Source of the DNA: an uncultured Pelagibacteraceae bacterium
Lineage (GTDB): Bacteria > Pseudomonadota > Alphaproteobacteria > Pelagibacterales > AG-422-B15
Assembly: GCA_902634045.1 (NCBI GenBank)
Contig: CACPJE010000005.1
Coordinates: 1-52,169 of the forward strand
Direction: 5' to 3'
Length of the DNA: 52,169 nt
Shown: positions 8,359 to 18,556 of the stretch, piece after piece
How the letters are laid out: every line of letters begins with the position of its first letter
Numbering within the stretch: the first letter of the stretch is position 1
Notes under the pieces: generated by a model
The model's input: the letters and a program-made list of their open reading frames with translations, nothing else
Databases searched by the model: none
Told to the model about the DNA's origin: nothing
Translations under genes and position numbers: made by a program

Positions 8359-9660
8359 TTAGTATCGGTAAGCTTCCGGCTTATAAGGACCTTCAGTTGT
8401 AACGCTGATATACTCAGCTTGATCTTCAGATAATCTAGTTAGTTTTGCACCAACTTTCTCTAAATGTAGTCTGGCTACTTTTTCATCTAAATGCTTAGGA
8501 AGAACATAAACTTTTTTCTCATATTGATCAGGGTTGTTCCATAATTCTATTTGAGCTGTAACTTGGTTTGTGAAAGAAGCACTCATGACAAAGCTTGGAT
8601 GACCAGTTGCACAGCCTAAATTAACAAGCCTTCCTTCTGCCAATAATATAATTCGTTTATTATCATTAAGTGTAATTTCATGAACCTGAGGTTTAATCTC
8701 ATCCCACTTATAATTCTTTAGTGCGTCAACCTGAATCTCATTATCAAAGTGTCCTATATTACATAAAATTGCCCTATCTTTCATTTCTCTCATGTGATCA
8801 GCAGTTACAATATCTTTATTTCCAGTAGCAGTAACAACAATGTCTGCTTCTTTTATCATTTCATCCATTAAAACAACTTCATAGCCTTCCATAGCAGCTT
8901 GAAGAGCACAAATAGGATCTGTTTCAGTTACCATAACTCTAGCACCGCTCTGACGTAAGGAAGCGGCACTTCCTTTGCCAACATCGCCAAACCCAGCTAC
9001 AATTGCAACTTTTCCAGACATCATAACATCTGTAGCTCTTTTGATGCCATCAACTAAGCTTTCCCTGCAACCATAAAGATTATCAAATTTAGATTTGGTC
9101 ACAGAGTCATTAACATTAATTGCAGGAACTAATAAACTTCCTTCTATTTCCATTTTTTTTAGTGCTAGTACTCCTGTGGTAGTCTCTTCTGATAATCCCC
9201 TAACATCTTTAAGAAGATCTTTATAGTCTTTGTGCATTAAAGCAGTTAGATCACCGCCATCGTCAAGGATCATGTTAGGTGTCCATCCTTCTTTTCCCTC
9301 AATCGTTTGTCTAACACACCACCAATACTCTTCTTCAGTTTCACCCTTCCATGCAAATACTGGTATACCAACTTTTGCTATAGCAGCAGCTGCATGATCT
9401 TGAGTTGAAAAAATATTACAAGAGGACCATCTAACATCGGCCCCTAGATCAACTAATGTTTCAATTAAAACAGCAGTTTGAATGGTCATATGAAGGCAGC
9501 CAACTATTCTTGCACCATCTAACGGTTTTTTGTCTTTATATTCTTTTCTTAAAGCCATTAAGCCTGGCATTTCAGTTTCAGCTAAAGAAATTTCTTTTCT
9601 TCCAAATTCTGCAAGCGTGATATCCGCTACTTTATAGTCTTGTTGATCAGTCATTTTCAT
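8359..9660 (-). CDS. ahcY: Adenosylhomocysteinase (S-adenosylhomocysteine hydrolase)
   Basis: An NAD-dependent enzyme that splits S-adenosylhomocysteine into adenosine and homocysteine. The NAD-binding Rossmann loop [20 protein letters not shown] is clear, as are [18 protein letters not shown] and the C-terminal KPEAYRY. I chose the ATG at 9660 (433 residues). It has a GGGGAA ribosome site with a seven-base spacer, whereas an in-frame TTG at 9675 lies within that site. Between [12 protein letters not shown] and EETTTGV there are only about 14 residues, so the roughly 40-residue insert of many bacterial enzymes (including Rhodobacter and Bradyrhizobium) is absent and the length matches the eukaryotic form. 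It lies 59 bases after chvG; I see no SAH riboswitch in that gap. Confidence 0.95.
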   Translation of the reverse strand: MKMTDQQDYKVADITLAEFGRKEISLAETEMPGLMALRKEYKDKKPLDGARIVGCLHMTIQTAVLIETLVDLGADVRWSSCNIFSTQDHAAAAIAKVGIPVFAWKGETEEEYWWCVRQTIEGKEGWTPNMILDDGGDLTALMHKDYKDLLKDVRGLSEETTTGVLALKKMEIEGSLLVPAINVNDSVTKSKFDNLYGCRESLVDGIKRATDVMMSGKVAIVAGFGDVGKGSAASLRQSGARVMVTETDPICALQAAMEGYEVVLMDEMIKEADIVVTATGNKDIVTADHMREMKDRAILCNIGHFDNEIQVDALKNYKWDEIKPQVHEITLNDNKRIILLAEGRLVNLGCATGHPSFVMSASFTNQVTAQIELWNNPDQYEKKVYVLPKHLDEKVARLHLEKVGAKLTRLSEDQAEYISVTTEGPYKPEAYRY

Positions 9661-9719
9661 TAAAAAATTCCCCAAATAATATGAAATAATTAGAAATAAT
9701 CAATGCTAATATTTATAGC

Positions 9720-11255
9720 TTAATTTCCTAAAGGCAAGTTAATAATAAATCTAGATCCACTCACAATGTTATCCTCACTTATATTGTTTGCTGAAATATA
9801 TCCACCGTGAGAATCTATGATTTGTTTGGCAATATTTAGCCCTAAGCCAGAATGTACTATATTAGATAGATGGTTTTCATCTCTTAAAGAATAAAATCGA
9901 TCAAATATTCTCTCAATATTAGGCTCTTTAATTCCGGGCCCATTATCTGAAATAGAGATAGTTAGATAATTTAAAGTAGAACTTAGAGAAATTGTAACTA
10001 TTCCATCTCTACCTGCAAAAGATATGGCATTATCAATAATATTTTTGATTGCCTGCTCAATGAATAATTCATGACCCTTAGCAAATAATTTATTTGACTT
10101 ATCCTTATCAGAAATAAACTCAAATTTAGTTGATTCCTTATTCATATTTTTATACCCATTAATGATAGTGAGAATTAAGCTTGTTATATTAAATTTTTTT
10201 GAAACACTCTTTGAAAGTAGTGCCTCATCTTTAATCATTGCTGAATAATCAGTAATAATATTTTCTATTCTAGAAATATCTGCTTGAATCAGATTTAAAA
10301 ATTTTTTTTGATTTTCTGTCATATCATCAGTAATTACTTCTGATGCCATTTTTATCGAAGCTAAAGGATTCCTAATTTCATGCATTAAATCAGCTGAGTA
10401 ATTCTCTGTATTATCAATTTTTAAATAAAGATTTTTTAACATTTCATTTAATATTTTTGATAAATCGCCTATCTCATCTACTCTTTGATCAAGCCCTATA
10501 ATTGTTGGTTTAGATTTGAAATCATTTTGTATTTTTCGAGCTGATCTAGCTAATACCTTAATTGGATTTAAAATTACATAGTTCAAAAAAATAGAAAATA
10601 TTATTAAACAAATTGCAATGGCAAGAACTCCCATTATTACATTTAATCTTATCTGATTAATTATATTTCCAATTTCTGTGTTATCTTCATGTGCAACAAT
10701 AAAATATTGATTGTCTAAATATTTGATTGGAAAAATTGAAATTAAGTGTAATTTGTTATTAGGTAATTTAATTGAGAATGCTTGTGGCTCACCCTCATTT
10801 GAATTATTAAAATTTTCTATAAATACACTATTTTTCAAAAAAACTCTATTTGAGACATGGTCATTCTTATTGATTAGTTTTCTTTCTGAAACATCATTAT
10901 TTATACTTTCAATTGTAACATAGCTTTCTTCTTCAAATGATTCTGGATAAAGGTCATATCCTTTTGAATCAAAAAGTACATCCATATTTACATTTAATAT
11001 AATTATAGAAAGGTTTTTTATTTCAAGATTTGATATAGTTTTTTCTAAGTTGGCCCCTTCTTCTATATTCCTAAGTATATTGGAGGAGTTTAAGAAATTA
11101 TGAATCATTAGTGCTTGATTATTAATTTGAGAAAGTCTTTTATTAAGCTGATATTGATTTGAAAAAAAAATTAGGGCTATGGTAATCATTGCTAAAATGA
11201 TTAAACCTATGAAGTTATAAAATAAAAATTTTTTAAATAAGCTATTCAATGACAA
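9720..11255 (-). CDS. chvG: Sensor histidine kinase ChvG (ExoS)
   Basis: A 511-residue membrane kinase. Transmembrane helix 1 is at about residues 12-32 and helix 2 at about 206-229, bounding a ~170-residue periplasmic sensor. A HAMP segment follows (about 230-283). The H-box MHEIRNPLASI has the phosphorylated His292. The catalytic domain shows N-box IIDNAISFAG, SDNGPGI and GLGLNIAKQIIDSHGG. ChvG senses acid or envelope stress in rhizobia, Agrobacterium and Caulobacter; in rhizobia the periplasmic repressor ExoR controls it. The gene is 21 bases after chvI on the same strand. Confidence 0.9.
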   Translation of the reverse strand: MSLNSLFKKFLFYNFIGLIILAMITIALIFFSNQYQLNKRLSQINNQALMIHNFLNSSNILRNIEEGANLEKTISNLEIKNLSIIILNVNMDVLFDSKGYDLYPESFEEESYVTIESINNDVSERKLINKNDHVSNRVFLKNSVFIENFNNSNEGEPQAFSIKLPNNKLHLISIFPIKYLDNQYFIVAHEDNTEIGNIINQIRLNVIMGVLAIAICLIIFSIFLNYVILNPIKVLARSARKIQNDFKSKPTIIGLDQRVDEIGDLSKILNEMLKNLYLKIDNTENYSADLMHEIRNPLASIKMASEVITDDMTENQKKFLNLIQADISRIENIITDYSAMIKDEALLSKSVSKKFNITSLILTIINGYKNMNKESTKFEFISDKDKSNKLFAKGHELFIEQAIKNIIDNAISFAGRDGIVTISLSSTLNYLTISISDNGPGIKEPNIERIFDRFYSLRDENHLSNIVHSGLGLNIAKQIIDSHGGYISANNISEDNIVSGSRFIINLPLGN

Positions 11256-11276
11256 ATATTCTAATCGAATTCTAAT

Positions 11277-11975
11277 TTATTTCCATTGATATCCTGATCC
11301 GTAAAGTGTGTATATTGATTGAAAATTTTGATCAATTTTTTTGAATTTCTTTCTGATGCGCTTTACATGACTATCAATTGTTCTGTCGTCAACATCAATT
11401 TGATCTCTATATGCTACGTCCATCAACCTGTCTCTAGTTTTTACTACTCCAGGCCTTTGGACCAACTCCTTTATAATCTTAAATTCTGTTGCTGTAAGAG
11501 AATCTTTTAGCAACTGACCTTGCCATTCACATTCCTGTCTCAAGCAATCAAGTCTGAGATTACCATAAACAATAATTTCGCTGCTGTCTTTTTCATCTGT
11601 TTCAAGTTTTATTCGATTAAGAGTATTTTTAATTGTCTCTATTAATATTTGTTTTGAAAAATTTCCTCCCTTTGTTACATAGTCATCAACTCCCTGCATC
11701 AAACCCTTCAACCGATCCTGCTCTTGATCTTTTGAAGTCAAAAATATTACTGGGGTTTTTATTTTCGCTCTTAATTTCTTGAATAATTCGTATCCATCCA
11801 TCTTTGGCATTTTTATATCTATAACAGCTAAATCTGGAGGATAGCGAAACATACCATTAAGTGCAGATTGTCCATCACTATAAGTGTGTATCGAAAAATC
11901 TTCTTTTTTTAATAGTTCTTCAAGAGAGATAAGAATATTTCTATCATCATCTACTAAGGCAATTAGAGGCTTCAT
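11277..11975 (-). CDS. chvI: Response regulator ChvI, OmpR/PhoB type
   Basis: A 232-residue regulator. The receiver has the acidic pair Asp10-Asp11, phospho-acceptor Asp53 in AVIDIKMPKMDGYEL and a Lys in the usual C-terminal position. The C-terminal winged helix includes SLTATEFKIIKELVQRPGVV and DDRTIDSHVKRIRKKF. The divergent pckA gene 150 bases away is the classic alphaproteobacterial chvI-pckA arrangement. An AT-rich -10-like hexamer and an 11-bp-period direct repeat lie just upstream, so autoregulation is plausible. Confidence 0.93.
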   Translation of the reverse strand: MKPLIALVDDDRNILISLEELLKKEDFSIHTYSDGQSALNGMFRYPPDLAVIDIKMPKMDGYELFKKLRAKIKTPVIFLTSKDQEQDRLKGLMQGVDDYVTKGGNFSKQILIETIKNTLNRIKLETDEKDSSEIIVYGNLRLDCLRQECEWQGQLLKDSLTATEFKIIKELVQRPGVVKTRDRLMDVAYRDQIDVDDRTIDSHVKRIRKKFKKIDQNFQSIYTLYGSGYQWK

Positions 11976-11989
11976 ATTGATAAAATCAT

Positions 11990-11995
11990 ATTATA
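11990..11995 (-). promoter_or_regulatory. chvI: Candidate chvI -10 element
   Basis: On the minus strand this reads TATAAT, 15 bases before the chvI ATG, giving a leader of about 8-10 bases. No good -35 lies 17 bases further upstream; that position overlaps the GGCATTT/GGCAATT repeat, as expected for an activator-dependent promoter. Because the region is AT-rich, a chance match is possible. Confidence 0.35.
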
Positions 11996-12015
11996 TTAGT
12001 TAATTATTATTCTGT

Positions 12016-12033
12016 GGCATTTTAATGGCAATT
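12016..12033. promoter_or_regulatory. Direct repeat GGCATTT-N4-GGCAATT, candidate ChvI box
   Basis: Two heptamers, GGCATTT (12016-12022) and GGCAATT (12027-12033), repeat with an 11-base period, one turn of DNA. OmpR-family regulators such as ChvI bind direct repeats with about this spacing. The site lies 41-58 bases upstream of the chvI start and 93 bases upstream of the pckA start, overlapping the expected chvI -35 region. That ChvI binds it is an inference. Confidence 0.4.
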
Positions 12034-12094
12034 ATCAATAACTTGATCCCCAAATTATACACTAAATCTGCATTTTAGGTCTTAACATAAATGA

Positions 12095-12100
12095 TATAAT
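12095..12100 (+). promoter_or_regulatory. pckA: Candidate pckA -10 element
   Basis: A perfect TATAAT lies 25 bases before the pckA ATG, giving a leader of about 18 bases. The -35 region is weak (TTTTAG-like about 16 bases upstream). The match is good, but chance hexamers are common in DNA this AT-rich. Confidence 0.4.
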
Positions 12101-12125
12101 ATGGTTTTATCGCCTCTCTAAGTTT

Positions 12126-13706
12126 ATGGAAAATACAATAAATTCGCTAATTCTAGAAAAAGCTAATTCTGTAAGAAGAAACCTTACCTCAGATGAATTG
12201 TATGAAATAGCTCATACTACCAATGAAGGAAAATTATCTAAACACGGTGCTCTAGTAGTTAATACTGGAAAGCATACAGGAAGGTCAGCTAACGATAAAT
12301 TTTTCGTTAAAGAACAAAATAATGAAAAAAAAATACATTGGGGAGATACGAATGTTCCAATTAGTGAAGAAAACTACGAAAAAATATTAAAGTCTTTTAT
12401 TGATTATGCAGAAAACAAAGATCTTTTTGTGCATGATCTTTTAGGGGGAGCTGATAGGGAAAATAGTCTTAGTGTATCAATTATTACAGAATATGCTTGG
12501 CATGGTTTATTTGCTAGGCATTTATTGGTAAGACCTAATGAAGAAGAAATTAAAAATTTTTCCAGTGAATTTACAATTATAAACTTTCCTAATTTAAAAA
12601 TGGATCCTGACTATCATGGAACAAGAAGTGAAACTGTAATTACTGTCAATCTTGATAAGAAAATTATACTTATTGCAGGAACCAAATATGCTGGAGAAAC
12701 AAAAAAATCTGTTTTCACTCTATTAAACTTTATATTGCCTGAAAAAAATATCATGCCGATGCACTGTTCTGTAAATACTGGAAACAACGGAGACTCAGCA
12801 ATATTTTTTGGTTTATCAGGAACTGGAAAAACTACATTAAGTGCTGATCCTAATCGCTCTTTATTAGGAGATGATGAACATGGTTGGTCTGATCAGGGGC
12901 TATTTAATTTTGAAGGTGGCTGTTATGCCAAATTAATAAGACTCTCTAAAGAAGCAGAGCCAGAAATTTATGCAACCACTCAAATGAAAAATTCAGTGAT
13001 CGAAAACGTAGTAATGAATGAAAAAGGTGATTTAGATCTTGATGACAATTCTTTGACTGAAAATACTCGAGGAGCTTATCCTCTTGATTTTATTCCTGGA
13101 GTAACACTATCAGGAAAAACATCTCATCCAAAAAATATAATCATGTTGACGGCAGATGCATTTGGAATTTTACCCCCAATTGCAAAGCTAACTCCTGCTC
13201 AAGCCATGTATCATTTTTTATCTGGCTATACTGCTAAAGTTGCTGGAACAGAAATTGGACTTTCAAACGAGCCACAAGCGACGTTTTCAACATGCTTTGG
13301 CGCCCCATTTATGCCAAGAAATCCAATAGAATATGGAAACCTACTTAAAGAAAAAATATCAAAGCATAATGTTAATTGTTGGCTGGTTAACACAGGCTGG
13401 TCAGGCGGTGTCTATGGAATCGGTAAAAGAATTTCAATAAAGGATACTCGAACACTTCTCAATGCTGCACTTTCAGGTGAGATAGACAATATTGAAATGC
13501 GAAAAGATAGTAATTTTGGTTTTTCAGTTCCTCTTATAGTAAAAAATATAGACTCTAACATATTAGATCCTCGTAATACTTGGCAAAACAAAGATGATTA
13601 TGATAGACAAGCAAAGAAATTAGTTCAGATGTTCATAGATAATTTTGTTAAATTTGAATCTGACGTTGAAGAACAAGTACGTAAGTCAGGACCAGTTTCA
13701 AATTAA
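12126..13706 (+). CDS. pckA: Phosphoenolpyruvate carboxykinase (ATP)
   Basis: A 526-residue ATP-type PEPCK that converts oxaloacetate to phosphoenolpyruvate, the entry to gluconeogenesis. The kinase P-loop GLSGTGKTT is at residues 229-237, followed by LLGDDEHGW with metal-binding Asp249-Asp250. Other family motifs are [15 protein letters not shown] near residue 45, HCSVNTG near 213, and [13 protein letters not shown]. It is divergent from chvI, whose product affects pckA expression in Agrobacterium. Its presence implies growth on organic acids. The TAA is shared in a TTAA with the convergent MFS gene. Confidence 0.96.
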   Translation: MENTINSLILEKANSVRRNLTSDELYEIAHTTNEGKLSKHGALVVNTGKHTGRSANDKFFVKEQNNEKKIHWGDTNVPISEENYEKILKSFIDYAENKDLFVHDLLGGADRENSLSVSIITEYAWHGLFARHLLVRPNEEEIKNFSSEFTIINFPNLKMDPDYHGTRSETVITVNLDKKIILIAGTKYAGETKKSVFTLLNFILPEKNIMPMHCSVNTGNNGDSAIFFGLSGTGKTTLSADPNRSLLGDDEHGWSDQGLFNFEGGCYAKLIRLSKEAEPEIYATTQMKNSVIENVVMNEKGDLDLDDNSLTENTRGAYPLDFIPGVTLSGKTSHPKNIIMLTADAFGILPPIAKLTPAQAMYHFLSGYTAKVAGTEIGLSNEPQATFSTCFGAPFMPRNPIEYGNLLKEKISKHNVNCWLVNTGWSGGVYGIGKRISIKDTRTLLNAALSGEIDNIEMRKDSNFGFSVPLIVKNIDSNILDPRNTWQNKDDYDRQAKKLVQMFIDNFVKFESDVEEQVRKSGPVSN

Positions 13707-14971
13707 TTTTTCTTTGCGAGCTCAGAATCTTTACTATAGGAAAATCCAGCAATATAAAAACAAATAATAGCTATTATCCCAGTTGCGCCCACCGTAATTA
13801 AAGAGAATGTGTAAGGTGCAGATGAATTATTAAATACAAAATCAACTAAAAAGCCTGTAAAAAAACTGCCAACGCCCATTCCTACTATATTTACCCCTAA
13901 AATAAAAATTGCTACCATTGTTGATCTAACTTTAACTGGCGTTAAAGCTTGTACTGATCCAAAAACAGGGCCATAAAAAAAGGTCACATTTAGAGAAATA
14001 AAGAATAGTGTAAAATAAAAAATAAAAGTATTCGGATCTACAAATCGATAGCTAATTGTAAGAGGTATCAAAAGTAAGTAAGAAATAGTCAAAAAACTCA
14101 TTACGCCCCCTTTAAATAAATAACTCAATTTATCAGATAATACCCCTCCCATAACTGCACCAATTGATCCACCAATAATAAAGAAAATACCAAAGAGAGA
14201 ATTATATTCACTCGATGTAAATCCTCTTTCATTAACGGCCCAAAGAACTTCAAAATTACCAGCTCCAAGTGGTATGTGTAAAAAAATACTCCCTATAATA
14301 ATTAAGGTTAAAGATTTTGAATTGTATAATGTTGATTTTGTTAAACTGATAATTTCTCTAATACTCATAGCTTTTTCATTACTTTGTGAAGGATTATCTA
14401 ATTGACCTCTGATGGGTTCAGTTAAAAAATATGTGATAATAGCCAATCCTACACCTATAATTCCTAGCGAAATAAACACTGCCCGCCATCCAAACATTGG
14501 TCCAAAATATGCAGCTATTAACATAGCTAAACCAACACCAAGGGGAATACCTAGATAGTAAATAGCAGAAGCTGTTCCTCTCTTATTTTGGTTGTATACA
14601 TCTGAAAGCATCGAAATCGAGTTTGGAGTTAAGGCTGACTCACCAACTCCAATCAATGCTCTTGCAATTATTAAATGAGCAAAGCTTTTTGCCACCCCAG
14701 TTAATGCAGTCATAAGACTCCACAAAAAAACTCCTGCTGCTGCGATCTTCATTCTATTAAATTTATCCCCTAGAACTCCCATAAATATTCCAAATACAGA
14801 GTAAAAGAAAAGAAAATAAACACCCGTTAATAATCCCCATTCTACGTTTGTAAGATTAAAGTCAGACTTAATTTGAGGTGCGAAGGCAATGAGAAGATTT
14901 CTGTCGATAAAATTAAATATATTTAGAAGTAAAAAAAAGGCTAAATAAAAATGCGGTGAGTACGTTCTCAT
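13703..14971 (-). CDS. Major facilitator superfamily transporter, Spinster-like
   Basis: A 422-residue protein with 12 predicted helices. Helix 1 has [19 protein letters not shown], and the helix 2-3 loop has the MFS motif [12 protein letters not shown]. Helices 4-5 carry [15 protein letters not shown], typical of the Spinster/hexuronate-like branch. It begins three bases after the stop of the nucleotidyltransferase-cupin gene and ends in a four-base overlap with pckA. The substrate is unknown; the neighbour makes a sugar phosphate, polyol or lipid-like compound conceivable, but this is speculation. Confidence 0.85.
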   Translation of the reverse strand: MRTYSPHFYLAFFLLLNIFNFIDRNLLIAFAPQIKSDFNLTNVEWGLLTGVYFLFFYSVFGIFMGVLGDKFNRMKIAAAGVFLWSLMTALTGVAKSFAHLIIARALIGVGESALTPNSISMLSDVYNQNKRGTASAIYYLGIPLGVGLAMLIAAYFGPMFGWRAVFISLGIIGVGLAIITYFLTEPIRGQLDNPSQSNEKAMSIREIISLTKSTLYNSKSLTLIIIGSIFLHIPLGAGNFEVLWAVNERGFTSSEYNSLFGIFFIIGGSIGAVMGGVLSDKLSYLFKGGVMSFLTISYLLLIPLTISYRFVDPNTFIFYFTLFFISLNVTFFYGPVFGSVQALTPVKVRSTMVAIFILGVNIVGMGVGSFFTGFLVDFVFNNSSAPYTFSLITVGATGIIAIICFYIAGFSYSKDSELAKKN

Positions 14972-14974
14972 ATA

Positions 14975-15751
14975 TTAAGCTCTATTATAATCATCTTCAT
15001 ATCTTTGAATATCATCTTCTCCAAAATAACTGCCTGTTTGAATTTCAATAATATGAAGAGGTTCATTTAATTTATTTTCAAGTCTATGCTTAGATCCGGT
15101 CGGGATATAAATTGAATCATTAACATTTAAGGTTGAAATATTTTCATCAACAGTAACTGTTGCTTCGCCTTTAATAACAACCCAAACCTCTGATCTTTTG
15201 GAATGTGACTGCAAGCTTAATCGTGATTTAGAATTCACCTGAATTTCCTTTACCTTGTGATCTTCGCTATCATCGATGATCCTATACCATCCCCAAGGCC
15301 GTTCATCTTTTGGACCTTGCCAATTCTTTAAAATCCAACTAGATGAGTTTTTCTTAAAATCTCCACCTACACTAAATTCAAAATGAATATTTGGATTTTG
15401 ACTATGAATTTTCATTTCAGGTATATTTTCGGAATTTCGATCACCTCCATTTGCAAATATTATTTTATGATTTGGATATTTTTTCAAAATAGTAGTAATT
15501 GCATTTGCCGACGAATTATATTCGTCATCTTCAAATTCTATCACTTCATCAACCACCGATAAGTTTGAAACTATTTCAATTCGTTCATTTAATGGGAGGA
15601 ATGCACTTCCTTTTTTCTGAATGAGCCACTCATCTGAATTTACACCTACAATCAATCTATCTCCTAACATCCTTGCTGATTTAAAATACGCTATATGTCC
15701 TGAGTGTATTGGATCAAATCCTCCGGTGACTAATACAATTGTTTCAGCCAT
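14975..15751 (-). CDS. Cytidylyltransferase-like domain fused to ManC-type mannose-6-phosphate isomerase cupin
   Basis: A 258-residue two-domain protein. Residues 1-145 are a class I nucleotidyltransferase with GGFDPIHSGH (HxGH, residues 16-19), VGVNSDEWL and the late motif NGGDR. Residues 150-258 match the cupin of type II mannose-6-phosphate isomerases: RPWGWYRIID, SLQSH, YIPTGSKHRLEN, TGSYFGEDDI. ManC relatives have QxHHHRAEHW; here the aligned run is QSHSKRSEVW. His183, Glu188 and His222 remain, but one metal His is replaced by Lys185, so isomerase activity is uncertain. The start codon overlaps the polA stop in TAATG. It could activate a sugar or polyol phosphate for an envelope polymer, but neither substrate nor reaction can be named. 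Confidence 0.8.
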   Translation of the reverse strand: MAETIVLVTGGFDPIHSGHIAYFKSARMLGDRLIVGVNSDEWLIQKKGSAFLPLNERIEIVSNLSVVDEVIEFEDDEYNSSANAITTILKKYPNHKIIFANGGDRNSENIPEMKIHSQNPNIHFEFSVGGDFKKNSSSWILKNWQGPKDERPWGWYRIIDDSEDHKVKEIQVNSKSRLSLQSHSKRSEVWVVIKGEATVTVDENISTLNVNDSIYIPTGSKHRLENKLNEPLHIIEIQTGSYFGEDDIQRYEDDYNRA

Positions 15752-18552
15752 TAATGAGCCTCATTCCAGTTAGCACCATAATTGCTATCAACAACCAATG
15801 GAACATCCAATTGAAACAAAGGCTCTAAAGCTTTCTCCATCTCTTTAGTAATCATCGTTATATACTTATCTATTTTGCTTTTCTTTATCTCAAAAATTAG
15901 CTCATCATGTACTTGTAATAACATTTTACAATCTTTCTCTTCGAAAGATAACTGATTATTAATATTAATCATTGCAAGTTTAATAATATCTGCTGCTGTA
16001 CCTTGTATAGGCGCATTAATAGCAGCTCTTTCTTGAAAAGATCTAAGTGCAAAATTTTTATCTTTTATTCTAGGAAAAAAGCATTTTCTTCCACATAAGG
16101 TTTCTACAAATCCATTTGATCGACATTTTTCCTTTGTTGCATCCATAAACTCTTTTATTCCTGAAAACTTATTGAAATAGCTTTTTATAAATTCATTGGC
16201 CTCAAAATTTGTAATAGATAATTGTTTTGCTAGACCAAATGCAGAAATTCCGTAAATGATTCCAAAATTCACTGCTTTTGCCTGTCGCCTAAGATCTTGA
16301 GTTACATCTTGTAGTTTAACATTAAATATTTCTGAAGCAGTGATTTGATGAATATCCTCATTATTATTAAATGCTTCTTTTAACTGTGGAACGTCAGCCA
16401 TATGTGCAAGTACTCTCAACTCAATTTGACTATAATCAGCTGATAAAATTACATTTCCTTTTTCTGCAACAAAAGCAGTTCTAATAGAGCGCCCTTCGTC
16501 TGTTCTAATGGGTATATTTTGTAAATTCGGATCAGATGAAGCTAGGCGACCTGTATTTGTTGAGGCCATCGAATAAGAAGTATGTATTCTTTTAGTTTTA
16601 TTAATTATATGGTTTTGAAGAGCTTCAGTATAAGTATTCTTCAATTTTGATAGTTGCCTCCATTCAATAATATCTTCAGCTACAACATGACCTTCATAAG
16701 CAAGATCTTCTAAAACAGATATACCAGTCGATTTTTCTCCTGTTTTTGTTTTTTTTGGAGGAGATATATTTAATTTATTAAATAGCACATCTGATAGTTG
16801 CTTTGGTGATCCAATATTAAATTCTACTTTAGTCTTTTTAAATATTTCTTTTTCTAGCTTTAATATTCTACTTGAAAAATCATTAGATAGTTTTTGGAGA
16901 TAACTAACATCAACTTTAATCCCATTGATTTCCATTCTCATCAAACAATTAACCAATGGCTTTTCAATAGATGAATAGACTAATGTATTATTTTCAAGTT
17001 GAACTCTTTTTTTGAAAAATCTATAAAGCTTATAAGTTATTTCTGCATCTTCGGCTGCGTATTCTGTAGCTCTATTTAAATCAACTTGATCAAAAGTTAA
17101 CTGTGATTTTCCAGATCCAACTACTTCTTTAAATTTTATTGTTTCTCTATTCAGGTAAATCTTTGCTAATTCATCCATGCCATGACGATTTACTCCAGCA
17201 TCACAAGAGTATGACATGAGCATAGTATCTTCATAGCATTTAACCTCTAAATCGTATCTTTTAAGAATAGAAATATCATATTTGATATTATGACCTATCT
17301 TGATAATGGACTCATCTTGCATTAATGGCTTCATCATATTCACAAAATCTTTTAACGAAATTTGTTCTTTAATCAAAACATTCAGGTGATCTTTGTGCTG
17401 TAGAGGTACGTAGTAAGAATTTTCATAATCAAAACAAATAGAAACTCCTACCAAGTTCGCTTCTATAATATTCAAAGAGTCTGTTTCAACATCAAAAACA
17501 AAATAACCTGAGTCATTAATACTATTAATTATTGTTTTTAGTTGCTCTAATGAATTAATCTGAGAATACTTAAATTTTTTTGACAGAATTTTATTTTCTG
17601 ATTTTTTATCTATGACACCATTAGATTGTTTTTTCTTTTGACTAAATTTTTGATTTTTATTAATTTTTATGTCTGGATTTTTTTTAATAATCCTATCTGA
17701 TAATTTGTTTAATTCTAAATCAACTAAAAAAGGGATAAGTTTAGAAACTGTAATCTTTTTTGATATTAAATCTTCTAGTTTAGGAATATCTTTTACGTCA
17801 TTTTTTAATGTAACAAGTTCTTTACTAATTTGAATCTTATGAATGTTATCTTTGATACTTTCTTTTCTTTTGGCTTGTTTAATTTTATTAAAATTCTCTA
17901 ATAAATTATCTAAATCTCCAAATTGATTGATTAAATCTGCTGCAGTTTTTATCCCTATACCTGGAGCACCTGGTATGTTATCAGAAGTATCCCCTGCAAG
18001 AGCTTGAACATCGATAACTTTATTGGGACTAACCCCAAACTTTTCAACAACTTCATTTGGACCGATAATCTTATTTTTCATTGTATCTAACAAATTTATA
18101 TTTTTGCTTACAAGCTGCATCAGATCTTTATCGGAAGAAACTATCGAAACCTTCCAATTTTTTTTTGAGGCCTGAGTAGCATAGGTTGCAATAATGTCAT
18201 CTGCTTCAAAACCTTTTAATTCTATAGATTGAATTCCAAAAGCTTCGACTGATTCTTTTATGATTTTAAATTGTGGGATTAGATCTTCTGGAGGATCTCC
18301 TCGATTAGCTTTATACTCTTTATAAATTTCATTTCTAAATGTCTTTCTCGCACTATCAAAAATTACTGCAATATGTGATGGTTTAAATTTATTATTAGTA
18401 TCTTCAATGAGCTTGTAAAGCATATTACAGAATCCATTAACTGCGCCTGTAGGTAGTCTATCTCGTTTTCTATATAATGAAGGCAATGCGTAATAAGCTC
18501 TAAAAATATATCCTGATCCATCAATTAGGAATAAGTGATCTTTATTTGACAT
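15751..18552 (-). CDS. polA: DNA polymerase I
   Basis: A 933-residue, three-domain enzyme for Okazaki-fragment processing and repair. The 5'-3' exonuclease occupies about residues 1-290 (LIDGSGYIFRAYYALP, FEADDIIATYA, SSDKDLMQL, GDTSDNIPG). The 3'-5' proofreading domain retains its acidic residues (FVFDVETDSLN, GHNIKYDISIL, YAAEDAEITYKLY) and is probably active. The polymerase domain has DYSQIELRVLAH, RRQAKAVNFGIIYG and LLQVHDELIFE. It starts four bases after the zinc-ribbon gene and its stop overlaps the next ATG. Confidence 0.96.
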   Translation of the reverse strand: MSNKDHLFLIDGSGYIFRAYYALPSLYRKRDRLPTGAVNGFCNMLYKLIEDTNNKFKPSHIAVIFDSARKTFRNEIYKEYKANRGDPPEDLIPQFKIIKESVEAFGIQSIELKGFEADDIIATYATQASKKNWKVSIVSSDKDLMQLVSKNINLLDTMKNKIIGPNEVVEKFGVSPNKVIDVQALAGDTSDNIPGAPGIGIKTAADLINQFGDLDNLLENFNKIKQAKRKESIKDNIHKIQISKELVTLKNDVKDIPKLEDLISKKITVSKLIPFLVDLELNKLSDRIIKKNPDIKINKNQKFSQKKKQSNGVIDKKSENKILSKKFKYSQINSLEQLKTIINSINDSGYFVFDVETDSLNIIEANLVGVSICFDYENSYYVPLQHKDHLNVLIKEQISLKDFVNMMKPLMQDESIIKIGHNIKYDISILKRYDLEVKCYEDTMLMSYSCDAGVNRHGMDELAKIYLNRETIKFKEVVGSGKSQLTFDQVDLNRATEYAAEDAEITYKLYRFFKKRVQLENNTLVYSSIEKPLVNCLMRMEINGIKVDVSYLQKLSNDFSSRILKLEKEIFKKTKVEFNIGSPKQLSDVLFNKLNISPPKKTKTGEKSTGISVLEDLAYEGHVVAEDIIEWRQLSKLKNTYTEALQNHIINKTKRIHTSYSMASTNTGRLASSDPNLQNIPIRTDEGRSIRTAFVAEKGNVILSADYSQIELRVLAHMADVPQLKEAFNNNEDIHQITASEIFNVKLQDVTQDLRRQAKAVNFGIIYGISAFGLAKQLSITNFEANEFIKSYFNKFSGIKEFMDATKEKCRSNGFVETLCGRKCFFPRIKDKNFALRSFQERAAINAPIQGTAADIIKLAMININNQLSFEEKDCKMLLQVHDELIFEIKKSKIDKYITMITKEMEKALEPLFQLDVPLVVDSNYGANWNEAH

Positions 18553-18556
18553 TATA

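Noticed and set aside
8345-8363. ACTAATT/AATTAGT stem over the ahcY stop as a terminator
   Set aside because: All-AT-rich stem with no following T run on the minus strand, and tsaE follows 29 bases later, probably on the same message.
9661-9719. SAH riboswitch upstream of ahcY
   Set aside because: The spacer to chvG is only 59 bases, AT-rich and without a recognisable aptamer core.
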